The notes below the pieces were generated by a model, which saw only the letters and a list, made by a program, of their open reading frames with translations, had not been told where the DNA came from and searched no databases. Position numbers and translations under genes: made by a program. A DNA stretch of 64,000 nt. Source: Urechis unicinctus. Taxonomy: Eukaryota > Annelida > Polychaeta > Xenopneusta > Urechidae. The stretch spans positions 56,754,945-56,818,944 of the forward strand of contig CM067343.1 in the NCBI GenBank assembly GCA_034190875.2. Reading direction: 5' to 3'. Below are positions 1 through 13,286 of this stretch, piece by piece (position 1 is the stretch's first letter; each line of letters begins with the position of its first letter).

Positions 1-1214
1 CGTTATTAGCTAAATAATGGTACTATGTTTGTGATAGGATCGATTTGATCCCGGATAAGTGAATACTATTGAGTACAGTCAATAAATATTTAACTCAAAA
101 CGCAAATTATGAATTGAAAGGTTGAATCAAGCTGTTTTATAATAATGACACCCTACTCCATGGATATGTTCGAACGTTGATGCACAGGATATGCTCAAGG
201 GAGGTATTGGATGGTGTGACGGCATAACAGACGGCACACAAGAATAGCATATATCGATACGCATCGCACAAATGGCCTGGCTGCACCCAAACGGATCACA
301 CAAATGGCCTAACTGCGCCCAAACGGATCACACGAATTGCCTGCCTGTACCCAGAAGGCTAAAATGAACAGCAATACTGTAATAGAAGTATAAAGGCAGC
401 AATGATAATCACGTCAACATGCGACTGTTGTCATATTGTGCCCCTCTTCGATTGTATCAATGGTGATAATAGTCGATTGCACATAAGTATTTGCGCTTAT
501 GTGAGTTAGAAGGTACATGTTTACCATAGCAAGAACAAAATGTGACAGCTGTATTTGTTTAATTGTCGACCATAAGACAATTATTGACAGACCAGACGCA
601 AACAACTAAGACTTAAGAAAGTAATTTGCTTAACATCATTGACATTAAGATTGGTATGGCATACGTGTACGGTAAATATAGACAGATAATAGCCTGTGTA
701 CACATCTGGTCGCAATTCTTTATGTACTATTTAACACACTCGCCTGTCATAATTACGCGATAACACATTTTTAATATCTGGTTAAATAATAGCACTTGAT
801 GCGCACTGATCTTATTGTCGAAAGCATCGGTTTTCGTTGAATGTGCGATCAGTTTATGCTTAGATCAAATTCAACCAATAAGCTCCAAATAAAAAATGCT
901 TGGAAAAATAAATTGCTTATACCGACCTACTTATCCAACATTCCTAATCATTTGAATTATTTTGTGTATCGATTTTATTATATCTTAATTCGTTATGTTT
1001 GAATATTTTTTCCTTTGCTGTAGAGACACAGCCAATGCGAAGCAATGTGGCGCATTCTTTGCGTGAGAGCCAATGCTCTAATTTGCACATAAAACGATTT
1101 TCAGTCCAGTCGGACTAACGAATATTCTGGCTTATCAGCAGTATTAATTTGACACAAAGCGGGGGCCACAAAAGGCGTTAAAGGGAACTAAAAGTTCATC
1201 CACTTATTCATGTA
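1..1214. other. Noncoding, no gene seen
   Basis: AT-rich sequence without a recognisable gene on either strand. The open frames are short and resemble no family I know. The only structured element is the short minisatellite at 263-358. The right edge meets the first copy of the GAGT composite repeat. Confidence 0.6.
263..358. repeat. 32-bp minisatellite, three units
   Basis: Three head-to-tail 32-bp units (263-294, 295-326, 327-358). Each begins ATCRCACRAATKGCCT and ends in a CCCARAMGG-type block. Units 1 and 2 are nearly identical and unit 3 is more diverged, as in an ageing tandem duplication. There are no spacers, so it is not a CRISPR array, and no conserved frame, so coding is unlikely. 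Confidence 0.8.
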
Positions 1215-3960
1215 CATTTGGTAATAATGATCGTTCATAACGTTACACCTCCTGTAATCTGGAGCGGAAGTCAACCAAATAGGCCGTCATGGGTCGTCTT
1301 TATGCGAGCAGCAATGAAAGGCAATTTGGACGGCGCAGTTAGGTCATCTTTGCTAACAATTTGTAGATGTAAAAAATAGAGCTGATAATAAGAGGTTGAC
1401 GGACACAAATTCCCACACTAACCGTATGCACACCAATTGGGCTGAAAAGTGCCATGTAAATGAATCAAAATATAATATGAAACTTTAAATCATAACGAAT
1501 AAAGCATGCATATATATTGAATGCGGAAGTTATCAGTAGGTAAGTAAGTCAGTCAGACAGTCAGTGAATGATTGAGTGTGTGAGTGTGCGATTGGATGAG
1601 TGAGGAAGTCGGTGAGCGAGTCGGTGAATGTGTGAGTCAGTGAGACAGTCATCTAGTGAGCGAGTGTGTGAATGAGTTAGCGAGTGAGTGACATGTGAGC
1701 AGGGCGTTAGTGCGAGAGTGAATGGGTGAGTAAGTTAGTGAGTGAGAATGTGAGTGAATGAGTAAGCGAGTGGGTAAGTGAGGGAGCGGGTGAATGAGTG
1801 AGCGCGCGAGTGAGCGAGTAAGTGAGTGAGAGAGCGAGTAAGTGTGTTAGTGAGACAGTGAGTGAGACAGTGAGTGATATTGTGAGTGAGTTCGTCTCTG
1901 AGTGAGTATGTCCGTGAGTGAGTGAGTGAGTTGTGAGTAAGTGAGTGAATGAGTGAATGAATGAATGAATGAATGAGTGAATGAGTGAGTGAGTGAATGA
2001 GTGAGTGAGTGAGTGTGTGTGTGTGAGTGAGTGAATGATTGACTGAGTGACTGAGTGAGTCAGTGAGTGAGAGAGTGACTGAATGACTGAGAGAGTCATT
2101 GAGTGACATTGACAGAGTGGGTGTGTTCCACTAACAGGCCCCTTACATTGTGCGTCGATGGATGAAAGAGTAACCAATTAGACACACATGGTCTGTTCGT
2201 TGGTGTAGGCTGTCAATAGCATAATATTTGTGATTGTTGCTTCTCTTGCTCATCTGAATGAGTCATGAGCAGGGTATGGAACACGAGCAGAACTATCAGA
2301 TGTGCGGTTTTCATGGAGCCAGCATAAATGCATAATCCTTCGCAGTTGTCTAATGGTGAACATACTGTTGTAAATATCATTGATCTCATTGATACTTAAT
2401 GCATCACACTGGTCAAATTACAAAGAGAACTGCGACACACTGGCGTGTGCACTGAATGAGACAACAGGCGAAAAATTATGCATTTATACGTCTGTCGGCA
2501 AGGTAAATTTGAATAAACGGTAGAGTATGTTGGCACATATGTGCATTGTGAATAAGACAAATCACTATTATCATGTGGTCTTGGAACACGGTCACTGTGT
2601 TGGATAGTGTTAAAGACCATGAGTCCGTCCATTTCCAGCCTCCACTAAGTTCATAATCAGTGATTATAGCATGAGAGTTCACAGCACAAACCCGTATCAA
2701 TTTGGGCTAACATTTGCAAACTTAATTACTAATCGTATTGTAAACTGTTCATATGTTGCGGTATTAAGTCAAGTGAAATATTACCCTGAATAACAAAACG
2801 GCAGAAAATTGCTTCTGGTATTACAATAGTACTATTTAAAACCTTAACATTCAATATTTTCTAATCCGCCCCAGAATTAAGTAGACCCAGCTCCTACCTG
2901 GTTTTCCAAGAAGATTCTCTTGCTTGTTAATAGCTTCTTTGTACCATTGTTATTTGTAGACGAACAATGCTGTCACATAAAGAATGTAATAACTTGTTGC
3001 ATACGGCACCTGCAGACATAGTGAATTTTAAACTCGAGGTACATCTCGTTTATGAAGCTAATATGAGACCAATTTATGGAAGTCATACGATATTAATCAG
3101 CAAAGAAGGTCACAAAAGTTTCAGCTCTTTTCAAAAGACATAAGAAGGTGACTTGAAATGCTCAATTGTCCAAAAAGCAACTTGATTTTGTCAATTGTTG
3201 CATTGGCTAATCCTACCGACTGTGCTGTAGTATTTGGTTGAATGTTCAGTGTCGTATATATTGAAGACTGAGAGCATAGCATAGATGAAATTCCAACAAA
3301 ATGGAAATCCCAAAGGGCATTGAAGATAGTTTGTGCCCGTCCTTGCAAGCGATATTTGGTATATCTACGTTATGAGTTACTCATACCCGAGGGAGCGCAC
3401 AAATATTTAGCCGAACGCTAAACAAGATATTCGTCTTAAAAAACAGATAAAGATAAATTCAATACACGTTACTACTCATAAATTCTCGTCCGCTGTGTCT
3501 TATTAGCAATCAGGGAGATATATCACAATCTTATCATCACCAAAACTTCGAAATGCTCAGGCATATCACATTCAATGTTACGATTGGGACTTTGTTTGGC
3601 ACAGACATGAAATACGCTGCTAAAATCAACCTGGTGTTAGTTATTGCGAACAACATATGAGACACAAATAGACAAAAGGATTGTAAAACATGCAATTTAA
3701 TAGCACACTGTCATTGATATCGCTTTTCTACCCGTCTTTTGCATCGTTGGCACCAATTCGGGATGCTATTGCAGTAACAATGTATCGCTTCATATTATGT
3801 CCAACATAGAGCTTTCAATAAAGCTTCTGTTAAATGTATACGATAATTGTATAATATGATGCTTAGCTACAAATTATACTGTAGAAAGCATTTAGATTAC
3901 TTTCCGTTGAAATGGTAGATACTACTGTAATCTATATGCTAAAGCTATTACGAATACCAG
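1215..3960. repeat. GAGT composite repeat, copy 1
   Basis: First of three copies of a dispersed family made of an upstream flank, a central GAGT array and a downstream flank. The upstream flank (about 1220-1400) shares blocks such as CATAACGTTACA, ATCTGGAGCGG and GCGCAGTTAGGTCATC with 10760-10860 and 40530-40640. The downstream flank (about 2865-3700) shares ATCCGCCCCAGAATTAA, then AGAAG-TCTC and GGCTTCTTTGTACC-type blocks, with 11940-12060. It also shares a GTTACTACTCATAAAT block and GGCAATC..GAGATATAT with 41985-42050. There is no coding capacity. The copies are diverged, so the family is old. It is probably a nonautonomous transposable element carrying its own microsatellite; the class is unknown. 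Confidence 0.6.
1540..2130. repeat. GAGT/GTGA tetranucleotide array
   Basis: Imperfect (GTGA)n/(GAGT)n array of about 590 bp with interruptions such as GAAT, GTAA and CAGT. The minus strand reads as endless Ser-Leu-Thr-His repeats, which is a by-product of the array. It sits at the centre of composite repeat copy 1. Confidence 0.9.
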
Positions 3961-4740
3961 TTGCTAAAATCAAACATAAATAATAAAACTGTATTACAAT
4001 GTGGCGTCTTATCTCTTACAGTTGTTCCATTATTTGAATAGATGAAGTTGAAGTGCGCATGTCTTGATGCCAGTATAAAACATTTACACAAGTGATAAAT
4101 TTGCTAATAACTATATTTCAGCTTAAATAATAGTAGTAGTAATTCTCTCAATTAATAACGAACGTTTATCAACATATTGGGTGCTACACAAGATTAAACA
4201 ATATATCTTCATATATCCAAGTATCTAGCCATCAATACTTATAATGAATTGTTAACAAGTGATTGCCATATATATCATAGTGATGTTAATGACTTGAACG
4301 GACTAAAGAAATAAGTGTAAAGAAAACCCAAAGTAAATGCTTATACTTTGTAAAACCACAACCTTTGTTGACTAGCTTCATATGATGCATCGAAGAGAAT
4401 AACAACCGTCAGTGTAAAAGCTACTGGCATAGTTGTGTTCCTGACACAGCAGTGACATTTCCATTCTTTACTAAGCACTCGCTACGGCTTCAGTAGGTCA
4501 GGATATTCACGTCGCACATATGCAATGTGCTAAAACGTAATAGCATGTACATATTTAACAACCCCTTTATTTACAGATAATGAAGTCTGCTGAGTGCATT
4601 GGGAGCTGTAAGTGGTGGCTTAGAGCTAGTAATAAAATGGCGTTACATCAGCTTCCATCGCGACATCTGATAGATGACGCCGTCTATAATGTTAAATTAT
4701 AAGTGGTGCATTATCAAAAGAAACTATGAGTAATACAATT
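3961..4740. other. Noncoding, no gene seen
   Basis: AT-rich sequence with no recognisable coding, RNA or tandem-repeat signal. Confidence 0.5.
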
Positions 4741-6035
4741 ATATAATTCATAATGGCATCAAAACATACCACCGTTATGTTGTCTGCCAAAGAACACGTC
4801 CTCCAATCCTCCCTTGGTGAGCTGGTTGATATTTAAGCAAAACACAGCAATTAAGCATGTTATAGCCATTCATTGCACAATCATTTTATATGAACAATTG
4901 ACTTGATCACAATCAAACCTTCAAATAATCTCATCTCATCGCTATTTAAAGTTAAATCGGTGCCAAAATCATATCAAATTCGACGTCGTGCTTCGATTTT
5001 AAACAATTAACTGGAACGCCATTGCTTGGGGCAGGATATTCTCAGTTGAATACTTTTCTTAATAACGCACTTTGCCATGAAGCAATGACGTCCCTTTAAT
5101 CGATGCACTATGCTTAACAACGCAATAGTACATACGAACCTTTCTGTAAAACCCGCGAATATGGAAATCAAAAGTTGCTCGTTGGTTTAGGACGACTGTC
5201 TTAATCCCTCCTCCCCTCTCTATTGCCTACATTTGCAAGACGATCACGGCTCTTTTACGTGTGGAGAACAAAAACAAATTATGCATCTAGATTATTAGAT
5301 AGAAAAACATATCGTAAAGCTCGGGCCGCTTGCACTTCCCGTGTAGAGTAGACACAAGGCGGACATTCTAGCTTCCATCGGCCATTACAATAGATGTAAA
5401 CAGCACGTCTGATACTGTTTGGTTCAAACACTAACATTCATGCATCATCCAAGACAATAGAATGTCAATGGGTATATTACTATGAGGACTATGGCATCAA
5501 GCTCATGGCCACCCCGTTATGAAGCATTCGAACTGCAAAGCCACACGTCCTCCAACAAAATTGGTCTTTTGTGGCCACTGATTGAAGCAAAACACTGCAA
5601 TGCTCGGGTGGAATATTCTGAGCATTGCACAATACTATGAGGCTAATTGCAACCATTATGTTATAACAAACCATGAGCGAAAACTGTTGTACAAATCAAT
5701 CATTTTAAAAGAGAGCTAGGACTGAAGAGGACTATGGGCAGACTTTAATTGCGAGCCTATTTAATAATTATCGGGACCGAGTTTGAATTGGAAAGACGAG
5801 GCCAGCAAAAGCCTTTACAGGGCCCAGGGTCGAACCGCACAAGGCAGGGGAGGCAACGTCTGCTTGCAACTCGTTGAGCGGTTAGCGGGAGAGACAGGGG
5901 AGAAACAGGACAAGAACAAACAGTGACAGAATACGGGAGATAGATAGAGAGAGAGAGAGAGAGTACTGGCTAGAGACTGAGAGAGACTGGCCATTAGAGA
6001 GAGACACATTGAGAGATTTTAAACATCAGAGAGAG
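4741..6035. repeat. Dispersed repeat family B, partial copies 1 and 2
   Basis: A block at 4741-4900 (ATGGCATCAA, CACGTCCTCCAA, GAAGCAAAACAC-type motifs) recurs at 5485-5640. The block starting near 4965 (CATATCAAATTCGACGT, then AAACAATTAACTG, GGCAGGATATTCTC, CTTTCTGTAAAAC) recurs from 6625. The segment 5715-5790 (GACTATGGGCAG, TTTAATAATTATCGG) recurs at 7215-7290. These are diverged, partly tandem copies of one unidentified element. No protein can be read from them. Confidence 0.6.
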
Positions 6036-6135
6036 AGACAGAGAGAGATGAATAGATATAGGCATTAGAGCCAGTGAGAGAGAGAGAGAGAGAAAGTGGC
6101 AGATAGAGGGACAAGAGACAGAGAGATTTTGAGTT
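5941..6135. repeat. GA-rich simple repeat
   Basis: Interrupted (GA)n/(GAGAGACA)n purine tract. It lies in the older copy of family B, whose sister copy near 7480-7510 lacks the tract, so the GA expansion arose after the duplication. Confidence 0.8.
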
Positions 6136-6360
6136 AGATACACACAACAATAGATATATAGATATATAGATAGGATATATATATCAGATAGATATAGGCT
6201 AGGATATGTTGGCTACACAGTTCCTGTTTTCGAGGTCAGCGCCTGTCGACAATAACTCTGCCAAAAAAATATCATGAAGATATGCAGGCCGTAAACCGTA
6301 ATATCCTCGACACTAGCATTCACGCCTTCAATGTTTGTACGTATTTAGACAAGAGTTATC

Positions 6361-6645
6361 GTGTTATGGTCAGAGAAAAAACACGGGGACAACATAAATA
6401 GCATCATGCACCCCTGCTACCTGTCGAAATTGATTGATCAGCAGAAACATTCAAGGAATCTTCGATCAGCTGGCAAACATCTGGTGAAAATTCTTAAATC
6501 TGACCTTCTGCGATGGCACAGCGTTTACAAATGCCGCACCAAGCTCTATATCGCCATCCGCAAGTTGAATACACTTGACACATTTAGATATAATCTCATT
6601 CATTTATTTTTGTTCAATACAATAATCATATCAAATTCGACGTAA
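6361..6645 (+). pseudogene. Relic of a non-LTR retrotransposon RT C-terminus (tentative)
   Basis: A 94-codon frame has the spacing of the extreme C-terminal region of many CR1/jockey-type reverse transcriptases. An LRSAG segment is followed by a block ending in an IRKLNTLDTFRYNLIHLFLF-like helix, where intact elements show LWNSLP..IR..SL..FK..LK..LF. The LWN motif itself is not preserved, reading roughly KLYIAI. No fingers/palm catalytic residues lie upstream, so at most this is a truncated LINE tail. It lies between copies of repeat family B. A chance frame is a real alternative. Confidence 0.35.
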
Positions 6646-7510
6646 TATTTTCAAACAATTAACTGCGAACTCCATTGCCTTTGGGCAGGCAGGATATTCT
6701 CCTGGAATACTTTGTTAATATGTATGCATGAATGCAATTGCGTTTCCTTTAATGAATGCCTAAGGCATATTAACATTACCATGAAGAACTTTCTGTAAAA
6801 CGTGGAATCTGGAAACTTCAAATCCTTCATCGTTGAGCATTAGAACGACAGTTCTTTTGTGTAAAGAAAGCGTCTGCTCTAGATTTAACGGTCAGGCCTA
6901 AAGTAGGTCACGTCTTGCATACGTTTTGTTAGAACAAAAAACAAATTATGCAGATTGATTATTAAATAGAATAAACAATCACGTAGATAATTGTCTAACG
7001 TCTAACATTCATGCTGTCACAAGGAACATTCGATGGTAAAGCACTCGCCTATGAAAAAGCTCTTGGTGGCCACTGTTTACTAAAAAACTGCAATGCATCC
7101 GGGTGGAATATTCTGGGCTGTGTATTTACTATGATGCTAAGAGCAAGCCACCGTTCGACAAACAATGAAGCGAAAAACTGAAAAGAGTGACCCAATTATA
7201 ACAGATATTGTTCTTCTTGAGAGCACTATGGGCAATTTAATTGCGGGCTATTTAATAATTATCGGACAAGTTATGAATTGGATAAATTGTGCTTTGATGC
7301 ATTTACATTATGTAGGTCGACTTTGACAACGTATGTGTTGTGCTTGTTATGCTGCAACTCGGTGATTGTTATGGTTTAAGTTGAATATGCAGGACATAAT
7401 TTACAGTGACAGAATATGCCTATATAATAAAGCAACTTTACCTAGGCTAAACTGAAGTTACTGCCAGCAAATTCCACATTGCCCATTTTAAACATCAGAA
7501 GGCATTGGCC
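6625..7510. repeat. Dispersed repeat family B, copy 3
   Basis: Collinear with 4965-6035. Shared landmarks in order are CATATCAAATTCGACGTAAT, AAACAATTAACTG, CTTTCTGTAAAAC, AACAAATTATGCA, GGAATATTCTG, GCACTATGGGCA, TTTAATAATTATCGG and ATTTTAAACATCAGA. It is in direct orientation with the earlier copies, about 1.6 kb downstream. No coding capacity. Confidence 0.65.
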
Positions 7511-7612
7511 AGTCAAACGAAAGGCATTCAAGGCCAGCTGAGAGCTGAGAGACGGTGGCGCAGCGATAGAAAAGTTTTCCGATTTTGATAAACATAAAAC
7601 AATAACAACATA

Positions 7613-7617
7613 TACTT

Positions 7618-7651
<34 letters not shown>

Positions 7652-7805
7652 CATATATATACATATATATATATGTATATATATACATATATATATATAC
7701 ATATATATATATTAATATATATATACATGTATATATATATATATGTATACATATATATATATATATATATTTATATACATATACATATATATATATATAG
7801 AATAC

Positions 7806-7868
<63 letters not shown>

Positions 7869-7940
7869 CTATCTCTATATCTATATATATATATCTCTCT
7901 ATCTATATATATATCTATATCTATATATATATATTAATGT
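7613..7940. repeat. AT microsatellite with ATAC/ATCT variants
   Basis: About 330 bp of (AT)n with ATAC, ATGT and TCTA interruptions. Both strands show spurious Tyr-Ile frames. No gene. Confidence 0.95.
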
Positions 7941-7945
7941 ATATA

Positions 7946-9340
7946 TTTCGATTTCTATGAGTATTGGTTGCCAACCGGAAACTGTTTGTGTAGTTTAACA
8001 AACACTATAAGCAGATATTCTTCTTTACAACTGTGTAAGAAATTTAAATGTGAATTCGCTCTTTCCTACAAAGGACTACAATAATCTTGTAAAAGATGAG
8101 GCAGAAATCAGCTACCCGGTCAACGATACCAATATTTTATATATTTAATCTTTTATGACCTATCAGTGCAAGAGAATCGTTTTCCTGGCAAACGCTACAT
8201 CGGTCATGCATGTTTACTCTAGTGGTTTATGAATACCTTACATTTCATTGCAGCCCCTGGTTGTTTGAAAATTGTCACATGAGTGAACTGTAAGGTCAAT
8301 GCGTAAGGATGCTTATGTCCCAACGTCTTTTCAGTTTATGCATAAATGTGTATACACAAAGGTGTTTGTGACGATAACTTGTATTTATCAGCTCTTTGTA
8401 AGACCAATTTATACCGTAAATCCTTATAACCTTGGTCATAAAGACAGCATGCGATAAAAGTCTATGCGATGATAAAGACCGTCAGGGGCCCCACCAAAAG
8501 TATTAACTCGACCCACGCACGCACGGAGGCACTGCTCGCTGTATCCTGCCTGCTTGATATAAAGTCCCTAATCGCTGTCATCATAGTCTATTCCATCAAG
8601 CCAAAAATGAGCTGAAGCTGCTTGACCTTCGTAAAGCGAAACAAAAAGTAAAAACAACGTATAAACAGACATATGTTATAACTGCAATAAATTAGACGTA
8701 ATGTCACAAATATTGCAGTGAGACCTGTTTAAATCTGTAACAGAAACCCCAGGTTCATTCCATATTGTTAAACAGTGCTGAAACCATTTAATGGTGAATA
8801 CATAGATTGAACAAATACTGTGCATAGAGTTTTTTTTTTTAAAGAATCGATAAACAATACCAAAGTGTAAACATAGCGCCGCGTTTCTTGTTGGAGTTGG
8901 TCTGAGCTTAAATCCAAGGATCTAATGAAACGATCATCGTTTATATGGTACATATACTGTATTGTAGATACGATCACGATTACGTACCTAGGAAATAAAA
9001 AGATTAGAAATACAAAAATATACATGCAGTGGTAAATTTCCTATCCATTAATATAAATAACCCTACGCATTGAAATTGCTGACTCGGATGTTTTATGATG
9101 AATATAACACGTTATCATCGCCAAAAGCTTAACTGTTAATACGATATGTGTTGACGTGATAATGCGGATATTCTGTTCGCGAAAATGTACGCAAACAGAA
9201 TAATGTTAATCCGTGTTGATACAGTCAAACATCCGGAATATTGTTCATGTAATCTACCTTTGAACAACAGTTTATCTCCCTTACCTCTACGTTTATTGGT
9301 TAACTTTGATATATTTTAGTAAGCTGGCGTTGTTTACATC
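7946..9340. other. Noncoding, one dispersed-repeat fragment
   Basis: No gene recognised. About 8530-8640 resembles 39480-39600 (shared CTGCTT.ATAT.AAGTCC, ATTCCATCAA, ATGAG.TGAGCTGCTTGACCTT blocks), so the two are copies of one dispersed repeat. A short homology continues around GGTTCATTC at 8753 and 39663. The rest is unremarkable AT-rich DNA. Confidence 0.5.
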
Positions 9341-9440
9341 ACCCATTCCTCCCTCTCACTCACTCAGTCGCTCTCATAATCTCTTTCGCTCTATCTCTCC
9401 CTCTCTCTCAAGAGAATCCTCTGCGAACAATTTATTGCTA

Positions 9441-10090
9441 TACATACGTACATACATACATACATGCATACAAACATACATACATACATGCATACATACA
9501 TACGTACATACAAACAAACAGACATAAATACATGAATGCATTCACCATTCATATACATATACATGCATACATACAAACATACATACAAACATACACATAC
9601 ACATGCATATGTACATACATATATACATTCATACATACGTACATACATGCATGCATACATAAATGCATACAGACATACAGACATGCATGCATGCATGCAT
9701 ACATGCATACATGCATACATTCATACATACATACATACATACATACATACATACATACATACATACATACATACATACATACATACATACATACATACAT
9801 ACATACATACATACATACATACATACATACATACATACATACATACATACATACATACATACATACATACATACATACATACATACATACATACATACAT
9901 ACATACATACATACATACATACATACATACATACATACATACATACATACATACATACATACATACATACATACATACATACATACATACATACATACAT
10001 ACATACATACATACATACATACATGCATACATACATACATACATACATACATACATGCATACATACATACGTACTTACATACGTTCGTAT
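9441..10090. repeat. ACAT tetranucleotide array
   Basis: (ACAT)n array of about 650 bp, essentially pure from about 9723 to 10024, with CATG, CAAA and CAGA variants at both edges. A CT-rich tract (9350-9420) precedes it. All six frames stay open for long stretches (Tyr-Ile-His-Thr or Cys-Met-Tyr-Val repeats) because the unit contains no stop codon; these frames are not genes. Confidence 0.97.
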
Positions 10091-10329
10091 ATGCATAAAT
10101 GTTACGTCATATTAAACATAATTATAGTACTAATTAAGAAAGATTAGCTTTAAACGAGTAAAGTTAATTCTACTTGGAGTAGCGTGGCACGTATGCATTC
10201 CGCAATCTTGGCGTGGCATTTCCATATTCACTGCCAGCTTAGGGGGTCATAATTGGATATGTGGGAATTTGCAGCTAGCAGATGTTTGTCCATACTTCGA
10301 AGACCATGGTATATAGTGCTTGAAGCTTA

Positions 10330-12720
10330 CCAAAATCTTCCATCATTGTTCGGAGCATTATATCTCATCTCGCCTGTGATGCTTCCTATGATAAAAGTTA
10401 TGATGCAGGATCAATTAGAAGAATCGTATTATTCACTCGATTTAATGAATTAGTTGCAAGCAATAGCCCGCTTAAACAAGTGAAATCGGTTGATGTTTCA
10501 TATTCAATAGTTCTAACGAATGAGCGTGTTATGTAGACAAAGTTTCCCATTGACCACTTTCGTTTTGCGCTATAAACAACGGATATTCACAGTCACAAAG
10601 CAAAATTCGTCGTGAAAACCGTTCTAAATCATTACACCGATTGCTTTAACCCTCCCCACCCTCTCAATGTCAGTAATAATAGCTATTTGTTGTAGCTAAG
10701 ATTGAGCTGAAAGAATTGGTAAACGAAACAAGCATGCAAAAATCTGCTTTTGGTGTTAAAGATCAATCATTCCGTAACATGTTAAGGCAATTTTGAAGGC
10801 GCAGTTTAGGTTATCTGAGCTTGCATTATGAAAATAGAGAAAAAGGATACCCCCGCAGATATGTGAAATATTGAGATAGTTCTGCCTTTGATGCCTTAAG
10901 AAAAAAGTTTGATAAAGGGCCATTGCATATTTGTTCTGTTGCAACAATGGTGCTCACTTTTCAAAATGTCCGCCAGCGCTTGTTATTTGTTCTGCAGCTC
11001 ATGTTCTACACCAACTAGGATCTTGACTCCGGTGGCTAATTCTACATTGTCATGAATGACAAATGCATATTTACTACAAACAAAGCGTTTGCAACTACCT
11101 CATTACATATATATGGCATTAAGAGAACTAAATATTAGGAAAACCATCAACGTATTCACAAAATCTTATTTAGTTACATACACATGGCATATAGCATCAA
11201 AATCTAGTCACATTGATACAGTATGTTATAGATACAGCTTTTAGAACCTGCATACACTGAGTTACATTATACATTTGCATATGTATGCTTTCAGCTGATC
11301 AAGAGTGGCCTGACATACCTTCGTTTTAGAGTAGCATAGCGCATTGAGGGGGAAATGCCAAAATATTCAAGGTGATGGACCAAGCCACCAGGTCTTGGCA
11401 TTTTAGATGACAGCAACATGGGACGAAATGTTGCTTTAATTTAGACCGTATGACAAACAATGTGAGTGAGTAGGTGAGTGAGTGAGTCAATCAGTCAGTC
11501 AGCCAGTGAGTGTGTGCGTGAGTTACTGAGTGAGTGAGTAAGTCACTAAGTGAATGAATGCGTGAGTGAGTGAGTGAGTGAGTGAGTGAGTGAGTAAGTG
11601 AGTGAGTGTGTGAGTTAATGCGTGAGTGAGTGAGTATGTGAGTGATCGAGTGAGTGAGTGAGTGAATAAGTAAGTGAATAGGTGAGTGAATAAGTAAGTG
11701 ATTAAGTGAGTGAATGTGTGGATCAGTCAGTCCGACAGTCAATCAATGCACCAGTTAGACAGGCTGTAGTTATAAGCATCATCAAGCAAACACGTTATTG
11801 ATTTGTAAAGCACACGCCATTGATTGAAGCATCAAATTACAAGGCTGTGAAATTTTTGCATATCCACTGATTGGGACAAAAATGAAGCCACGTTACCGTG
11901 CACGTGCACGTATGCTCCGTTTTGCTGCACCCAGGTTCATATCCGCCCCAGAATTAAAATACAGACCTTCCAAATAATGACCTCCTCCAAGAAGACTCTC
12001 TCATGGTTTATTGGCTTCTTTGTACCTCCTTGTTACAGTCAAACAATGCTGTTACAAGAAGATGGTCATCAGTGGTTGTATTTGCCATCTGCTGTAGCTA
12101 TGAAACTTAATCCTGAGGCACATGGCGTTTTATACAGCAAAACACAGAGTTATACGATGGCAATCAGCAATAAAGGCTACGAATGTTGGAGTTCTTTTCA
12201 ATAGACGCAAGGTGTTTGTTTTGACGGAGCCATCATTTAATTTCCAGAAAGCAATCTGTAGGTGCTAACTGAGACGCACATGACATTCAATGTGACGGTT
12301 AGAATTACTGTTCGGCACAAACACAAAATACACTCTTACAGGCAACCTGCTATTAGTTATCGAGAACAATAGATGAGATGCAAACATAAAATGGGATTAA
12401 ACGTTTAAAGCAGGCTGATATAAGTATCACTTCTTTACCCGTGTTTCTCATCGTTGGAACTATTGTTTTAATACAAGAGCATCAATTATGTATCGCTTCA
12501 TGTAACGTCTGACAAAAGGTTTCTGTTAAAAAGTGATAATCGAATAATATCCTACAATTATACGTTAAAAAGCCTTTGTATTAATTTCCGTTTCACTGGT
12601 AGAAGGCACTGTGAGTAGCATAGTAATCTGTATGTTAAAGCTAGTGCGTAGATACAGAATCTTGAATCACAACGATTTGTAAACTGTACGGATTTCAATA
12701 ACTTGCAATCTCTAAGGGAA
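10330..12720. repeat. GAGT composite repeat, copy 2
   Basis: Second copy of the composite family. Its upstream part (CCATCATTGTTCGGAGCATTA near 10342, ATGATGCAGG near 10403) aligns with about 40040-40175. A GATCAATCATTCCGTAACAT block at 10763 aligns with 40530. The array at 11460-11740 follows, then CCGCCCCAGAATTAA at 11943, which aligns with 2865. Past 12070 a stretch with CAGTGGTTGTATTTGCC and CAGCAATAAAGGCTAC aligns with 41540-41660. It is about 2.4 kb long, in the same orientation as copies 1 and 3, and noncoding. Confidence 0.65.
11460..11740. repeat. GAGT/GTGA array of copy 2
   Basis: About 280 bp of (GTGA)n with scattered substitutions, at the same relative position as the arrays at 1540-2130 and 40873-41180. 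Confidence 0.92.
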
Positions 12721-13186
12721 GGAAGTTCTTGCGTGAAACTGTGCAATGATGTCCAGACGACACATACATCCGGTGTTATGTGCTACAATGTGCTTTAGGT
12801 TTCTTCTTATCAACTCCAGTTTTTCTAATACTTGAAATGGTGACGTTGGTGTGCAGATGTGTTGATGTCAGTATCACAAAACTGGCGGCACAAGTAGAAG
12901 GTGACATGATCAGCTGATACGTTCGCTAAATCAAAGCTTGTAATTGTTTACAATTTGAATCAAACCACGAAAATGCAGGAGTTATTCTATCCATTATTCT
13001 ATGTATAAATTTATTATATTGGCGCTATTGAACTGAATCTACAGAGATACAATATTATGTTTCATTAAAGTACCTGACCGACAGTGGTTGAGGCTTATAT
13101 CATTTAAGTATGTAAGTATGTCAGGTTATCTACGTCGTGGCATGATACCTGTTTTCACGATGGTATGCACTGGCTGCATAGAATAT
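12721..13186. other. Noncoding, no gene seen
   Basis: Nothing recognisable. The segment ends at the assembly gap. Confidence 0.5.
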
Positions 13187-13286
13187 NNNNNNNNNNNNNN
13201 NNNNNNNNNNNNNNNNNNNNNNNNNNNNNNNNNNNNNNNNNNNNNNNNNNNNNNNNNNNNNNNNNNNNNNNNNNNNNNNNNNNNNN
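13187..13286. other. Assembly gap (100 N)
   Basis: Exactly 100 undetermined bases, a conventional size for a scaffold gap of unknown length. The base after the gap is the first base of the duplicated block shared with 61685, so assembly across this repeat was difficult. Confidence 0.98.

Noticed and set aside
263-358. Possible CRISPR-like array
   Set aside because: The units are contiguous without spacers, there are only three, and the genome is eukaryotic.
9532-10147. Long overlapping open frames (up to 203 codons) on both strands
   Set aside because: They lie entirely in an ACAT array whose unit lacks stop codons in every frame. The encoded Tyr-Ile-His-Thr repeats are a by-product of the array.
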